Below are positions 25,019 through 38,000 of a stretch of 64,000 nt of DNA, one piece after another. How positions within the stretch are numbered: position 1 is the stretch's first letter; each line of letters begins with the position of its first letter. The DNA comes from Hygrophila difformis (Eukaryota; Streptophyta; Magnoliopsida; Lamiales; Acanthaceae). The DNA is taken from NCBI GenBank assembly GCA_030278955.1, contig JAOANR010000011.1, forward strand, positions 44,069,417 through 44,133,416, in the 5' to 3' direction. The notes under the pieces are model-generated. The model made no database searches. It had not been told where the DNA came from and was given only the letters and a program-made list of their open reading frames with translations. Both the position numbers and the translations under genes were made by a program.

Positions 25019-28000
25019 TGTAACACCCCGAAATTCATCCTCATAAGGTTTCAGAATGTTATCGCCACACTTGTCAGTCAGGCTCGCCCTTTGGCTAACT
25101 TAATTGACAAGTGCTACGGCTAAATATCTTCACATATAAATTTTTGTAATATGGACTTTAAAAATTATTGCCAATTTTATAAAATATAGTCATAAGAAAA
25201 TTTAAAGTACTTAATACCAAAGCCATTGTTCTTTCTCACGCGGAAGCATAAACTAAAGGCAATATATAAGACATTAATAATTAAAAGTACGTGGTTCCTT
25301 AAAGCAACAATCTTTTTGATGAAAGGTAATCCCATCCCCAAATGCTCATGTCATGAGATGCAGTTCACATGTCAGCTCCAATATCTGTAAAAAGATAACA
25401 CAACAACTTTTTATCAGTACAATGGTACTGAGTAAGTCAACCCGCTCCACTTTAAGAAGTGGATTTTAAAATAATGGTTGACACTCATTTAAAAAAAAAA
25501 ATAATTTTCACTTTTTCTTTTAAAAAGGATCACACACATTACCTTTAACAAAATAAATAACTTTCGTTCTTACCATTGTAGCAACTATGCACAAGAGGAC
25601 ACCATTTTCCATATATCATATCATATCATATCATATCATATCGATCATAAGTCATGATCAGCATGCAGCGGACTCATATACAGACACACTCCGGAGCCTC
25701 GGGTAACCCATCACGGATACACCCAAGAGTATAGACTCATACATGCAACAACGCCGTTTTGGCACAATTTGTCAACAATGCCGTCTTGGCATATTTAGAG
25801 GGGGAGGCCCCGCAAGACACATCCCTAGTGCATTAGCCCTCTATCAAGTATGGCATCTTACTCAAGTTAATAGTGCACAATGGATTTAAAAGAGTTTTTC
25901 ACAATTTTCCACATAATATCCTCTTTAAAAGAGTTTTCAACAATTTCACGGGAGTAACCTCATAACAAGGGCATTCAATAATGCCAAATATCATTTCAAC
26001 ATTTAACTCCCATATCAATATCTCATAGATATGAAAATATCATTTCATGGATCTCAAAATCCAACAATTTCTCATTTGGACCAAATATCAAGTCCAATGT
26101 TGCAGTTTACGCCAAGTCAGTTTAAAAATTCATATGAAAGGCGATTGCTTCGAAATTTAAACTGTAGATACTCAACACATAGTTGAACAAGTTTCATGTT
26201 TTACACTTTTCAAAATAAGGTATGGAAATAGTTCAAAAATTGAGTTCTTTTCAGAACATGTATTCTGTCAGAAATTCAATGGTGACTCTATAATTTTCAA
26301 CAGGTTTTAAAAATAGTAATTTGCAACCAAAAATTCTAAAATTTTACTACAAGGTAGATAACATATAGATAAATATTTTTCATGAATAAACCATTTAGGT
26401 TTGAAACACTTAAGACCTTCAAAAATGAGGAATTCAGAAACACTATCATTTCTTAGATTTCAACAAAAAGAGATTTCGACCTTTCGATAAAACGGATCCC
26501 ATAACTTTTTCATATGAGTTCTAAAAATTATAAATGTTTCCAGAAATATACTCAACTCAATAAGGAACAAGTTTTATGAAGGAACCTTTGAGGTATAATG
26601 AACCAAAATATTTTAAAAAGATGGATCATTACGTAAACGAAAAACGGACAGATTTTGGTATAATGAGGGAATTCTAATTTTGTACTCTTAAAACATGAAT
26701 GAGGATCTCCAAACTTAAAGAGAGAGTGTTAACTTACAGAATAGATGTATAAGACCAAGGAGATTCAAAGATAATGGCCGTTATAACACAAGATTCGCAC
26801 CACAAATTACGGGTTTCGCTGAAATTCGACAAATAGAGGGAAATCAATTTATAGTATAAAAATAAAAGATTTAGATCTCTAAGATACAAGTTTCAAGGAT
26901 GATATCTTACTAACCAAGTGTTGAGAAGAATTAGAACTCTTAGAATGATGAAGGTTGCCAAGCCTACAAGACTCCACAATCCTTAAGATATGCTCACTAT
27001 GTGGGAGAACTTTGAAGAATAAAATGGGTAGTGAATTTGGCTAATGAGATGGATGAGATTGGTGTGTTTGAAGGCTAGAAACTCCCTCTATTTATAGGCT
27101 AAGATTTGAACAATTGAACATGACACATTGTGAGAGTGATTACAACCTCACCAATCATCCAATTAAGTGTGTCTTGAGCAATAATGGTTAGAGTATTTGT
27201 ATCCACTCATTTGGTCCTTATAGCCTAACAAAGAGGCTATTAATTTGGGAGGCTATTAATTTTGTCCATCATGTTGTCTATTAACATAATGGTTTGCCTA
27301 TTATGGAGGCTATTAATCTTGGTGGGTTCAAGAGATAATTGATCACCTTTCTTTGCTAGCCATTCATCCAAGACTCTTGTTAACCATGTTGATTTTTCAT
27401 CTATTTGTTTAGGAAGAAAATTTCTTGCAATTGCTTTTTAACCTTATATTTGTGTAAGTAGTGTATCATGAAAATGATTGAAGTATTAGCTTGTCTAGAA
27501 AAATCATTATTCTTGCCATTATTTAGTGGCATGCATTTATACTCAATGAGTTGGATATGATAATATAATATTTATTTATTTATTTCAAGTATTGTATTTA
27601 TATTAATGTGCTTTCAAAAAGATAATAATAATATACTTGCATGGTTTTATTTTATTCATAACAATACTCAAACCACAAAGTCTTCATGTCATCATCAAAT
27701 AAAAATTATAATCTATGAATATATTTTCTTATATATAAAAGTTAATTCTCATAGATTCACATAAAAACTCATACTTTTATTTTTATAAAAATTTATTCCA
27801 TAATGAATACCAAAGTACTTAAAATATTCACATTCTATCCTCATAAAAATTATCAAGACCAATGTGTATATATATAAAAACTTATATATATAATTTAAAC
27901 AATAGATTTAAAAACTATATAATTCTATTACCCTTGATATTGAAATTCATATTTCTTTTGGAAAAGACAAATTTACATATATAGTTTTTCAAGTGTTGTT

Positions 28001-28107
28001 TTGTAGAAAAAAAACAATATACTAATTCTTTAAGCAAGTGATTAAATATTTAGTAAAAGTCTCTTTAGTGAATTACAATTATTTCGGGTAATTTCTATGG
28101 TATTACA
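25019..28107 (-). repeat. 5' LTR of the gypsy element
   Basis: This is the upstream LTR in the element's own sense and so the one expected to drive transcription. Its right edge (ATTACA) abuts the TGAGT duplication and its left edge (TGTAACACC) abuts the primer site. Confidence 0.97.
27089..27096 (-). promoter_or_regulatory. Candidate TATA box in the 5' LTR
   Basis: The minus strand reads CCTATAAATAGAGGG, a canonical plant TATA context. Transcription would start around 27060, leaving about 2 kb of R-U5 before the primer site, which is long. The same motif is at 18337-18344 in the other LTR. Confidence 0.6.
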
Positions 28108-28112
28108 TGAGT

Positions 28113-29956
28113 AGTATAACAGTGTTCACAAAAAAAAATAGTAATAACAGTGAATGCTGCATATTGGAAAAAGGAAGTCTATTAAAAAAAACTAAACGGG
28201 GTAAGAAATCTGTTTGGGGCCATAGGATGCTTTGCCACTCACAGCCTCACAGGCAGTCTGGAAATTAATGCGTTTCCAGAGCCACATTTATGAACATTTA
28301 TTACTGTCCAATGCCCACACATGAGCCATGACACCACCCCACAACTGCTTTCATTATTCATTATTGGTCATTCAACAGTACTACTACTCTACTACAAAGG
28401 AATCAATAAATTAATAGTACTAAGTAGTTAGTAAATTGATTATGGATTATTTATATAGCATTGATCTACCTTATAACCTGAACAAAATCCATTATTTTTC
28501 ATTATTATTCATTTTTTTTTATCTAATTAAACAAACAAAAGTGGGGGTCCTCCTTCCGTTGGACAGTTGCACAAGTTCAGTGGTTTGGTGCTGCCTCATT
28601 GACTGTTTCAACTACTCAATATTGTTGTCTGAAATCTCTCTCTTGTTTGCATTTCTTGTTCATGTTACTATAGAAGATGTCTTTTTCTTAATGTCTCACT
28701 CTGTCGGCTTATGTTTTGTACTAATATAATACTCCTATACTTTATGCTGTAAATTATCATTAAAATCTTGTGAAACAAAGCTATCTACAAATAGAAGTGG
28801 TGTAATTTAGGAGGAACTGGTGACTAGTGACAGAAAACAGCTTTTAATATTCTTTACAATCCGTAGGATTATTTGACTTTAAAAGGAAGAAAAAGAAAAG
28901 GTCTTGATAGGTAAAAGGTAGGCCCCAGTCCCAGCAATTAAATATTGTTTATTGTTTAACCCAAGAGTCCTAATTGCTCTCTGATCAAGATTTGTTTGAT
29001 AATGCTACTTGTAACGGAACAAAATCAAAATTTGAGGTGGTGGAAGTCAAAACGTGATTTTCAACACTGTTTTGGGGTTTGTGGGCATCACAACCAATCC
29101 CACAAAAGAAAAACCCTACCAGATAGGTCAAAAATTGTCAGAGGGGAGAGGAGGAGTAGGTAATGTTAACTGAGAAAAAGCTCACCAGTGGGACAATGAA
29201 AATAAACAGGGGAGTGGACTCACAACGGAAGTAAATAAATGTGCATTTGTTAAATAGTGAGATACAGAGAGAGAGAGAGAGGTAGGGAGAAAAAGTCATC
29301 TGGGAAAGAAGATTGAACTCCCACTAAAAGAAAAAAAGGGGGTTCTTATTTGATTTACTACATTCCAAGCTCTGTGGCCTTTGGGGAGATTTGAGTATTC
29401 TTGTTCTGATTCTGATCTGTTTTCCGTCATAGATAGAGATGCTTGGCTATATAAATTTGGGATGTGGGTTTTTTCTTTCATCTCTAAATCTTGAAGGTTT
29501 TGGGGTTTCTGCAAATTTTATGTTCAAAGGTTGAGTCTTTGGAATCTTGGCCATTGAATATCCAGTAGTTTCTGTTCTTTATTAATTTGCTGATTCTTGT
29601 ACTGTAACTGAACCATTGATGAATTCAGACTTACCTGGTTCCCCCATTTAACCCTATTTCTTTCACGTCATTCATAGACCACCCCCTTTAGGCTGGCTTG
29701 TCTTCATCTGGATGAAACTTTGATACTGGAATCTAGGTTCTCTTGATTCACTTTCCATGGTGTTTTTTAATCTGTTATCTGTGTTTCAATGCTCAAGTAA
29801 AGGCAATGCCCTTTTGACTTTTGTCCTACCCTCCTCAAGATGGAATCTTTCCTGTAGCTTTTGCTGATTTGAAATCAACACCTCCTTCCCCTAAGCTTGA
29901 TTGCATTTTCTTTTTTGCTCAACAACCACTTGTAAGGATTCAACAAGGTAGCTTTA
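28113..29956 (+). promoter_or_regulatory. Upstream region and leader of the MOCOS-like gene
   Basis: No coding sequence is supported here. A (GA)n run lies at about 29265-29281, often seen in plant leaders. The probable leader carries several tiny upstream frames: ATG CTC AAG TAA at 29789-29800, ATG CCC TTT TGA at 29806-29817 and ATG GAA TCT TTC CTG TAG at 29840-29857. A leader intron could remove some of these; I cannot place a transcription start. Confidence 0.5.
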
Positions 29957-32704
29957 ATGCATCTCTCTCTATTGAAGCCATTGTCACACTGTGCTGCCCT
30001 AATTCTGGTCAAGAGGAGCAGAAGAAGAGATGTTTCCGATTTCTCGGAATCCGAAATTAAGGCAAACCCATCATTCCTGAGGAGATTGGAAGAGCATAAA
30101 CTGTGGGAGGCTCTTGAAGAAGCCTCCGAAGAAGGATCCCTCGTTAAGTCACAAGACATCGATTTGGCTAATCAAGACAAGGGCTTGGGCAGATCGCGGT
30201 CCCTGGCGCGACTAAACGCCCAGAAAGACTTCCTCAGAGCGACCGCATTAGCCGCAGAACGCACCTATGAATCCGCCGATTCGATCCCCCAGCTCGATGA
30301 GGCAATCTCCAAGTTCATCACAATGTATCCGAAATATCGTTCCTCGGAAAGAATCGACCAGCTGAGGTCGGATGAGTACTCACATTTGTCCGAAGACGAC
30401 AATGCCCCAAAGGTGTGTCTCGATTACTGCGGATTCGGATTGTTTTCCTGGCTGCAGACGATGAATTATTGGGATTCTTGCACCTTTAGCCTGTCTGAAA
30501 TCACTGCCAATTTGAGCAACCACGCCTTGTACGGAGGGGCCGAGAGAGGCACCATGGAACACGATATAAAGACACGGATAATGGATTACCTGAACATCCC
30601 GGAGAACGAGTACGGCCTCGTGTTCACCGTGAGCCGGGGCTCGGCCTTTAAGCTCCTCGCGGAATCGTACCCTTTTCAGACGAATAAGCGGCTGCTGACC
30701 ATGTTCGATCACGACAGCCAATCCGTGAATTGGATGGCGCAGAGCGCGCGGGACAAGGGCGCCAAGGTGCACAGCGCGCGGTTCAAATGGCCGACGCTGA
30801 AACTATGTTCGACCGATTTGAGGAAGCGGATTTTGAACAAGAAGAGGAGGAAGAACAAGAAGGATTCGTCCACCGGTCTTTTCGTGTTCCCCGTGCAGTC
30901 TAGAGTGACGGGGGCAAAGTATTCGTACCAGTGGATGTCGTTGGCTCAGCAGAACAATTGGCACATCTTGCTCGATGCGGGAGCATTGGGTCCGAAGGAT
31001 ATGGATTCTCTAGGTCTGTCTCTGTTCCGTCCGGATTTCATCATTACTTCATTCTACAGGGTGTTTGGCTACGATCCGACAGGATTCGGTTGCCTTCTGA
31101 TCAAGAAATCCGCAATGCAGTGCCTTCAGAACCAGTCCGGGCACGCAGGCACCGGTATAGTGAAGATAACGCCCGTGTTTCCTCTTTACTTCAGTGATTC
31201 GATGGATCACTTCCCCGGGATCAGTGAGGGTGGAGAAGGCGGTGGGATTGTTGAGATTAGTAGCTCTGGAACGCGTCCTGGATCTCATTTGCCTGCCTTT
31301 TCTGGTGCATTCACTTCTGCACAAGTGAGGGATGTGTTTGACAATGAGATGGAGCATGACAACAGCTCCGACAGGGATGGGGCGAGCACGATATTTGAAG
31401 AGACGGAAAGTGTTTCGGTTGGGGAGGTGATGAAAAGTCCGGTCTTTAGTGAAGACGAGCTATCAGATAACTCGTTGTGGATTGAGTTGGGGTCGAGTCC
31501 ATTAGGGTCTGATAAGGCGGCTGGCCATTCAAGCACGCCAATGTTAACGTCTCCGTTGCCTTTTGCTGGGCAGAAGATTAACAGGTTAACTTCTCCAGGA
31601 GCGTCGAAGTTGGGTAGCAGCCCAATGCGCGATAAGGAGTTGAGCCGAGGGTGCAATGGAGACCGTCGTGGATTGTCGTTTGATGCTGCAATTAGGTTTG
31701 CTTCACAGGATTTGGAACATTTCAAGGTGATTCCTGAGGAGGAACTGTTTCCAGAGCCTGCTTTGAGAGGATTTGGAACTAGAGATGATCATTGTTTTCG
31801 CGAAATCAAAGAGGAGCCCGAAGGCAATGGGTCGAGTCCCAGAAATTTGGGTTCTGAGGTGCACCTGGGGAAGGAAAATGCGATAAGAAGAGAAACGGAA
31901 GGGGAGTTTCGACTACTAGAAAGGCGGGAAGGAACAAGAATTGCTGGTGGCAGGTTTTTCGGGATAGAAGAGACTGAGCAGCCTGGAAGTAGGGGGCGAA
32001 GGATATCTTTCGGAATGGATGATAACCGGAGAATTCATCTCTCCCTGGAGCCAGGAGAATTACCTGCAACCAGTCCTGATGATGAGGATTACACCAGCAA
32101 CGCGGAATATAACGATGGCCAAGATTTGGAGAGGGGAGAACCCGAGATCATCTGCAAGCATCTGGATCACATAAACATGTTAGGTCTCAACAAGACCACA
32201 TCCCGGCTTCGCTTCTTGATTAACTGGCTTGTTACATCCTTGCTGCAGCTGAGATTGCCTGGCTCACATGAGAAGGCCGGCGCGCCACTTGTTCACATCT
32301 ACGGGCCGAAGATTAAGTATGAAAGAGGCGCTGCGGTCGCCTTCAATGTGAGGGACAGAAATGGGGGTATGGTCAGTCCAGAAGTTGTTCTGAAACTGGC
32401 CGAGTCCCAGGGTATATCCTTGGGTATTGGGATCCTTAGTCATATACAGGTAATGGACAGCCCCAAACACCATCGAGGTTCATCGAGTCTCAATGATGCT
32501 GCCTTCTGTAAGACCATGGAAAACGGCGGACACAATGGGAAGAAGAATGGATTCACCAAAGTGAAGGTTGTCACTGCTTCACTCGGCTTCTTGACTAATT
32601 TTGATGATGTCTACAAGCTGTGGGCTTTCGTGGCTAAGTTTCTTGACCCGGAGTTTCTTAAAGAGGATTCCGTTCTCCCCGGTACAGAGGAGGTTGAAGA
32701 ATGA
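29957..32704 (+). CDS. MOCOS-like PLP-fold protein (class V aminotransferase family), single exon
   Basis: A 915-aa protein related to the N-terminal NifS-like domain of molybdenum cofactor sulfurase (ABA3/MOCOS), from the plant group that lacks the MOSC domain. The PLP-fold core covers about 95-400 ([77 protein letters not shown]). A long acidic, Ser-rich and probably disordered insert covers about 430-720. The C-terminal fold resumes at 740-905 ([18 protein letters not shown]...LVHIYGPKI). At the position where active relatives have the PLP-binding Lys (SFYK), this protein has Arg368. Enzyme activity is therefore doubtful and a regulatory or scaffold role is possible. It is convergent with the next gene. 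It starts at the first ATG of the frame ([13 protein letters not shown]). Confidence 0.93.
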   Translation: MHLSLLKPLSHCAALILVKRSRRRDVSDFSESEIKANPSFLRRLEEHKLWEALEEASEEGSLVKSQDIDLANQDKGLGRSRSLARLNAQKDFLRATALAAERTYESADSIPQLDEAISKFITMYPKYRSSERIDQLRSDEYSHLSEDDNAPKVCLDYCGFGLFSWLQTMNYWDSCTFSLSEITANLSNHALYGGAERGTMEHDIKTRIMDYLNIPENEYGLVFTVSRGSAFKLLAESYPFQTNKRLLTMFDHDSQSVNWMAQSARDKGAKVHSARFKWPTLKLCSTDLRKRILNKKRRKNKKDSSTGLFVFPVQSRVTGAKYSYQWMSLAQQNNWHILLDAGALGPKDMDSLGLSLFRPDFIITSFYRVFGYDPTGFGCLLIKKSAMQCLQNQSGHAGTGIVKITPVFPLYFSDSMDHFPGISEGGEGGGIVEISSSGTRPGSHLPAFSGAFTSAQVRDVFDNEMEHDNSSDRDGASTIFEETESVSVGEVMKSPVFSEDELSDNSLWIELGSSPLGSDKAAGHSSTPMLTSPLPFAGQKINRLTSPGASKLGSSPMRDKELSRGCNGDRRGLSFDAAIRFASQDLEHFKVIPEEELFPEPALRGFGTRDDHCFREIKEEPEGNGSSPRNLGSEVHLGKENAIRRETEGEFRLLERREGTRIAGGRFFGIEETEQPGSRGRRISFGMDDNRRIHLSLEPGELPATSPDDEDYTSNAEYNDGQDLERGEPEIICKHLDHINMLGLNKTTSRLRFLINWLVTSLLQLRLPGSHEKAGAPLVHIYGPKIKYERGAAVAFNVRDRNGGMVSPEVVLKLAESQGISLGIGILSHIQVMDSPKHHRGSSSLNDAAFCKTMENGGHNGKKNGFTKVKVVTASLGFLTNFDDVYKLWAFVAKFLDPEFLKEDSVLPGTEEVEE

Positions 32705-33559
32705 AACGAGGAGCTTGTGCTGACGCTCGTCTGCCATCAATTTTAACCAGAAGCAGAAGATGCAGAGTCACATTTTCTGGCAGAAGTTTCAAATTCTCAA
32801 TGCTAGAGGAAATGCTTTGGCTTGGATTTCCTTCACCCCTGTATCTTTCGCTGTCATGAGAGGTTAATTTGTTGGTTCTTGTTTTTTATAGCTTGGATTT
32901 CATCCTTTGCACGAAGCAGCTTGTCCAAAATATTGATCAAATGGTTTCTGCTGTATAAACCAACCCATTTTTTAAGTTCATGTTACCTTATCATCATGTA
33001 CACAATTTTCTTGACCATTTCTGGTGAACTTCAGGGGCTGATTCAGTGCCAAACACCAAACCCATTAGCCCAAAGCTTATTTTCATATTGCTTTCCTTAC
33101 CGTCATGTGAGATATGAGTATTCTATAACTTGAGAAAAGACCATGCATGCAATACAAAAAAGCAAATGTACAAAAAGAAGTGCTGATCCAGACAAGTTAG
33201 GCAATACAAGCCATACTTTGAGTTAGTAAATTATGAACACTGGGCCATACCGTCCAACATTGTTTGCCATTAAGAAGATCATGCCAAACAATGAATGATT
33301 ATTATGCCACTCTTTTTGTAGATTCTGCCTTTGAGTAGAGTTGACAGGGTGGATCTCCATGCAGTACGCCTCTTTTAAGAAATGCATATGATGATTGAAC
33401 CTTAACTTTCCACCACTCCAGTCAAAGCCAAACCTTTTCAACACCACTTGTGAAGTTTCACTTTTGAAAGTGTCAAAAGATGGCATAAAGCAACAAAAGG
33501 GGCTCCTGCCTCATGCATTTCTAAATCATTCTCCTTTCTTGGATTTGCTGCTGCCATGA
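32705..33559. other. Convergent 3' intergenic region
   Basis: This 855-bp gap separates two genes that are transcribed toward each other, so it should contain both 3' untranslated regions and terminators. No transposon ends, RNA genes or further coding sequence were recognised. Confidence 0.5.
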
Positions 33560-34993
33560 CTAAGATTCCATGGCCTTAATGAGGAAAGCAGTCTCCAATG
33601 ATGCCTCCTTCAACTGTAGATATCTGTTTTCCTCGACTAATTCGGTTGTGAAGCTCAGCAGCACTGGACGATTAGGATCATAAACAGTATATTCCCTCAC
33701 CCGTGAAACCCATTTTCCTGCCTCCCAGATCCCAAACCTGAGGGTAAATCACAAAGGTAGATTCAACCATAGTAAATGAAGGGTAGATGAGTCGATGTCA
33801 AGTTAGAGCGATAAATCTCTCTTTTTCCAAATACTATAAAACAAGATAATAATAATTCAACCACTACCCCCTATTTAAATGCAAATTTCAAATACGCAAA
33901 CCACCGTATATACTGCACCATATCTTTATTCATATACGCAATCTCATGCACATAATTCCTTAACAAAAAACTATCAAATACGAAGTATAATGCTTTATTA
34001 TTTGTTATAATTGATTTTTTTTTTCTTTCCAGCCATTTTTTTCAAAAGATTTCAAAAACAGATCCAAAGTCCAAATATACCATAAAATTTCCAACTATAG
34101 TAAATTCAGGGTAGACGAATTGATTTGTTTGTATGACATGGCTGCAAGCAATGGAAAATATTTTTTCTAGGTGATCAATTACAGTAGTAATACGGATCAA
34201 AATTTACCTTGTGTTAAATGATGATGTCACCAGAATGGAGGGGTATAGTGCATCTCTCCTTATATTATCGTAGGGAGAAAATTCACGTATAGCCCGAAAG
34301 TTTTCGATATCAGCAGGATAACCAAACTCCTCATAATCTTCAGGTGTTAGGGGAAAAATAGGCATCAAAAGGGTGTTTGTAGGATCCAGAAAGGGAATCT
34401 AAAGAAGACATATAAATAAATCTTTAAAAAAGTTACAAATAAATTAGATGCCCAAATGAACACAATGATGGAGACAACAGCAGTAATAGAATACAAAGCA
34501 ATCAAGAATCCTCTTAAGTTCAGATGTTGAAGGATGACTCCGACAATTATTCTTGCAAATGAAGCAAAAACCAATACAGGAGGCATCAAATTTTTTGATA
34601 GTAAATTAGCACAATTGACTCACCTTCAAAACAACAGCTCGAAACAGGTCTGGACAAAAGTTAATCGCAGATGCAACTAATAATCCTCCAGCACTATATC
34701 CACATCCAGCCAGTTTAGTTTCTGGCACAATCTCTCTTTTGATGAGAAATTTCGCACAAGCTAAATAATCCTTAACAGAATTAATTTTCTTTTTTTGCCT
34801 GCCATCAAGACGCCACTTTTTGCCACCTCCACCTCCACCTCTGGATAACATCATTGATGGAGCCAAGAAAGAAGAAAGTATTAGTAGCTGAAGTATATCA
34901 AAATGTAGGCAATATGTGCTAACACAGATGCAAGATAGTATTCTCAAACAAAAAGTGAATTATGCAATATGTGGACAGGAGAAAATTAGAGAG

Positions 34994-35028
<35 letters not shown>

Positions 35029-38000
35029 GCATTGATGATGTATTACAGATATCTTTATATAAATGCTTCATGAAGAAGCACACTAAGAAGGGTGAACGGA
35101 TGATTAACAACCTAACATCAGCATATGCAATGACCCAACCACGATCAAGAAGGCTTTTCTGCTCATTTCGCCACCGTTTGTCGAGTATCTCTCCATAAGC
35201 TCCATGCCCATGAAGTAATCCAGGGCTTTCACCAATTTTCCTCTTATGCCGTGAATAAACAACAGTTAGAGGAATCAAAACTCCATCATCCGAAGGGGCA
35301 TCATATTCTTCACAAGCATAATATTCAGACAGATCACTCCATGCACTATCATCTCCTGTACCATTTCCAGAAAAGTTTTTGGGCTTTGATGTCTTCTCAG
35401 CAATGGCCATGGAAGATCCTGATCCATAAAGAATTCTTGTTCTTTCATGAAGCAAATTTTGCTGTTGAACAATTGTCCATCGCCCTTTCACTAAATCATA
35501 GTCAATTACTGCATCAGGCATCTGAGAATACAATGCCATGAATAAATGCACAAGTATAAAAAAGAGAAAATTTAACAAATGCCGAAAAATAAACTGCTTG
35601 AAATGCATCACCAGTGTCACACAACAACCATACTATATGGATAAACAAAGGTTGACACATGGCCTTATTAAAAAGTATAATGCATCCGGTGGACCAACTG
35701 ATAAACTGATGGAAATAAGTGAGCATTAATTGTAATTCAAATGCAGAACAGTTTACGTATATTTCTTTGGAAATAAATCTAGTCACCACCAAGACCTTGT
35801 AACTCGGTACTAACATAAGCAAAGAAATATGCAGAACATCACTTGATATAAATAAATACATTTATTTGAATGAAAAAGAACAGATTATTTACATACCACA
35901 GGTGAAGTTATTGTGAAACGCATTATTGATGAATAGAAGTCATAATTAGTCCCTGGATATATTTGAGATACATGATCTGGAAGAGGCAAATTTTGCGGAT
36001 TGAACTCTTTCAGATGAAGTCCTGTCTGTCAAGTGAAAATTTATATGGGGCATGAGTAAGTAATTTTGAGAGATTTGGTAGTTGTAAGACTAACAGGGTT
36101 AGTAATTCATTTAAAATTTAAAGGACCACTAGAACGAATCAATTACCTTATCATTATTTATAGGTAAGGGAATAGAACGTAGTTCATATTTCCGTCCATT
36201 CCTCAAAGTAAGTACCAAATGAGTATTGCAGAAATCAACATCTTCAATCACCAACTGTTGGTCATTCATGAAGACATTCTACAAAATATAATCAAGGCAA
36301 AAGAGTAAGGATTGCGTTGGAGAGACTTTCCTATCCAAATACATTGACTGTCCACGAGTATCAGTTTAATTACAAAAAAAACTAACCTCCCAATTCATAG
36401 GGCTATATAATGAAGTGGCAGGACTGCGTAAAAGATAAGGGTGATCAACAGGGTGACCATGAATAGCAGCATCTGTAAATAGGTAGAGAAATCCCTGATG
36501 ATGCTCAATAACACAATGCACATTTGGTTCACTTTCCCATATAAGTGTCATTCCAGACAAAGGCTCGGCTGCATTTATTAGAAATACCTAATATTGGATC
36601 ACAAATATAAAATTCTGGCTTGTTGAAAAATATTGATGTAGCTTAGAACATTTTTAAAGGCATACCTTGGATGATTGGACTGAAAATATGTTTATAGTAA
36701 GAAAACGGAAGTCTTTAGTATGTCTCACACTTAGATGAATATTTTCTCCAGGTTCCTCCAACAGCAATACATCCTCATCATTTGACCCAATCATGCTACA
36801 ATAGATCCTGAGCAGAGCCATTTGTTAGCTTTGTTTCTGGGGAGCCAACAGAATCAGAGGTAAGAGTTACAGAGAGAAAAAAAACAGTATTGCAAACCTA
36901 AAGGGCTTCTTTTTATCATCTGTGACTACATATACTAATGCTTGCCCATCTTTAGCCCAAGCTATGTTGCAAACCCTCTCAGCTTGGGGCTTGCTACAAA
37001 GTGACCCAAAATTTAAGTCCCTGACATATAACTTGTAGTAGTCATTATCCTTGTCGTACAGAGTATATGCAAGATAACGATGATCAGGTGACACTTCTGA
37101 TTGATCTTCATAAGCAACACCTGATTATAAAATAAACAAAATTAATTTCTGATATTAAAGTGAAAAGGTGAAACAAAATTCCACATTAGAATATCTTACC
37201 TCCTAGACGTTCTGCTTCTTGATTGTAATCAAGTAGTTTTTGCTCAATTTTCTGTCCGGATATGAAATCAAAACCAGCAGATGGAGATTTATAAGTAACA
37301 AACTCTGCATGTAAGCTTGCTAATCTTCGACATAACACCGGATATGGCTTCCCTTCTTCAACGCGTTTATAGTACAACCTGACAATACACAAAACAGGCG
37401 ATTGGGCTCAACAGAGTTTACAAAATAGAGTAACAGAAGGTCAGAAACAGGGAAATCACTCACACAAAGATCATAAATCATCAACCCAATCAATTTGAAA
37501 TTTTTATTTAAAATTTGCAAAGATAAGAAAATGACTGACTGAAACAAACCAGTCTACCCGCAGGTATCAAGACAAGACTCCAGCAACCTGAAATCCAAAA
37601 ATTCATTTTTTGTGTAACATTTACTATACGCTTCCATAATCCATATTGCAACATCACTTCCACAAAGATTATCTTAACACATCCAAATCACTTCTTCAAC
37701 ATGATTTCACCTCAAGCTGTGCCAAAAGGAAATTTAGATTGTACAACCAACCCCCTTCCATCATCCACCAACCTAATTACCGAAATTTTTCCACTTAAAT
37801 AGCCATCTTTGGTCGTTGAGGCAGCAGATAACTCTAATTCTATAATTGCACATGAACACGCAAAGTAGCAAACGCATTTTCACCATCAAAGACACATTTC
37901 TCAACAAACAAGTTACCAAATTAACACTTAAACTTATCAAAACAGAAGTAAAAAAACCTTAAATTACCAAGGACCCCAGCAGATGGGAGGAGTGGAGAGT

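Larger units (their letters stand above)
16267..28107 (-). mobile_element. Complete Ty3/gypsy retrotransposon, probable Tekay/Del chromovirus lineage
   Basis: This is an 11,841-bp element with two 3,089-bp LTRs starting TGTAACACC and ending TTACA. It is flanked by a perfect 5-bp target duplication, TGAGT, at 16262-16266 and 28108-28112. Between the LTRs, read on the minus strand, come a primer site, a leader of about 0.7 kb, one continuous gag-pol frame and a polypurine tract. The two LTRs have equal length and I counted about ten differences by eye (about 0.3%), so the insertion is recent. Long LTRs, a single gag-pol frame and a C-terminal chromodomain-like tail fit the Tekay/Del chromoviruses; the lineage is inferred. 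Confidence 0.97.
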
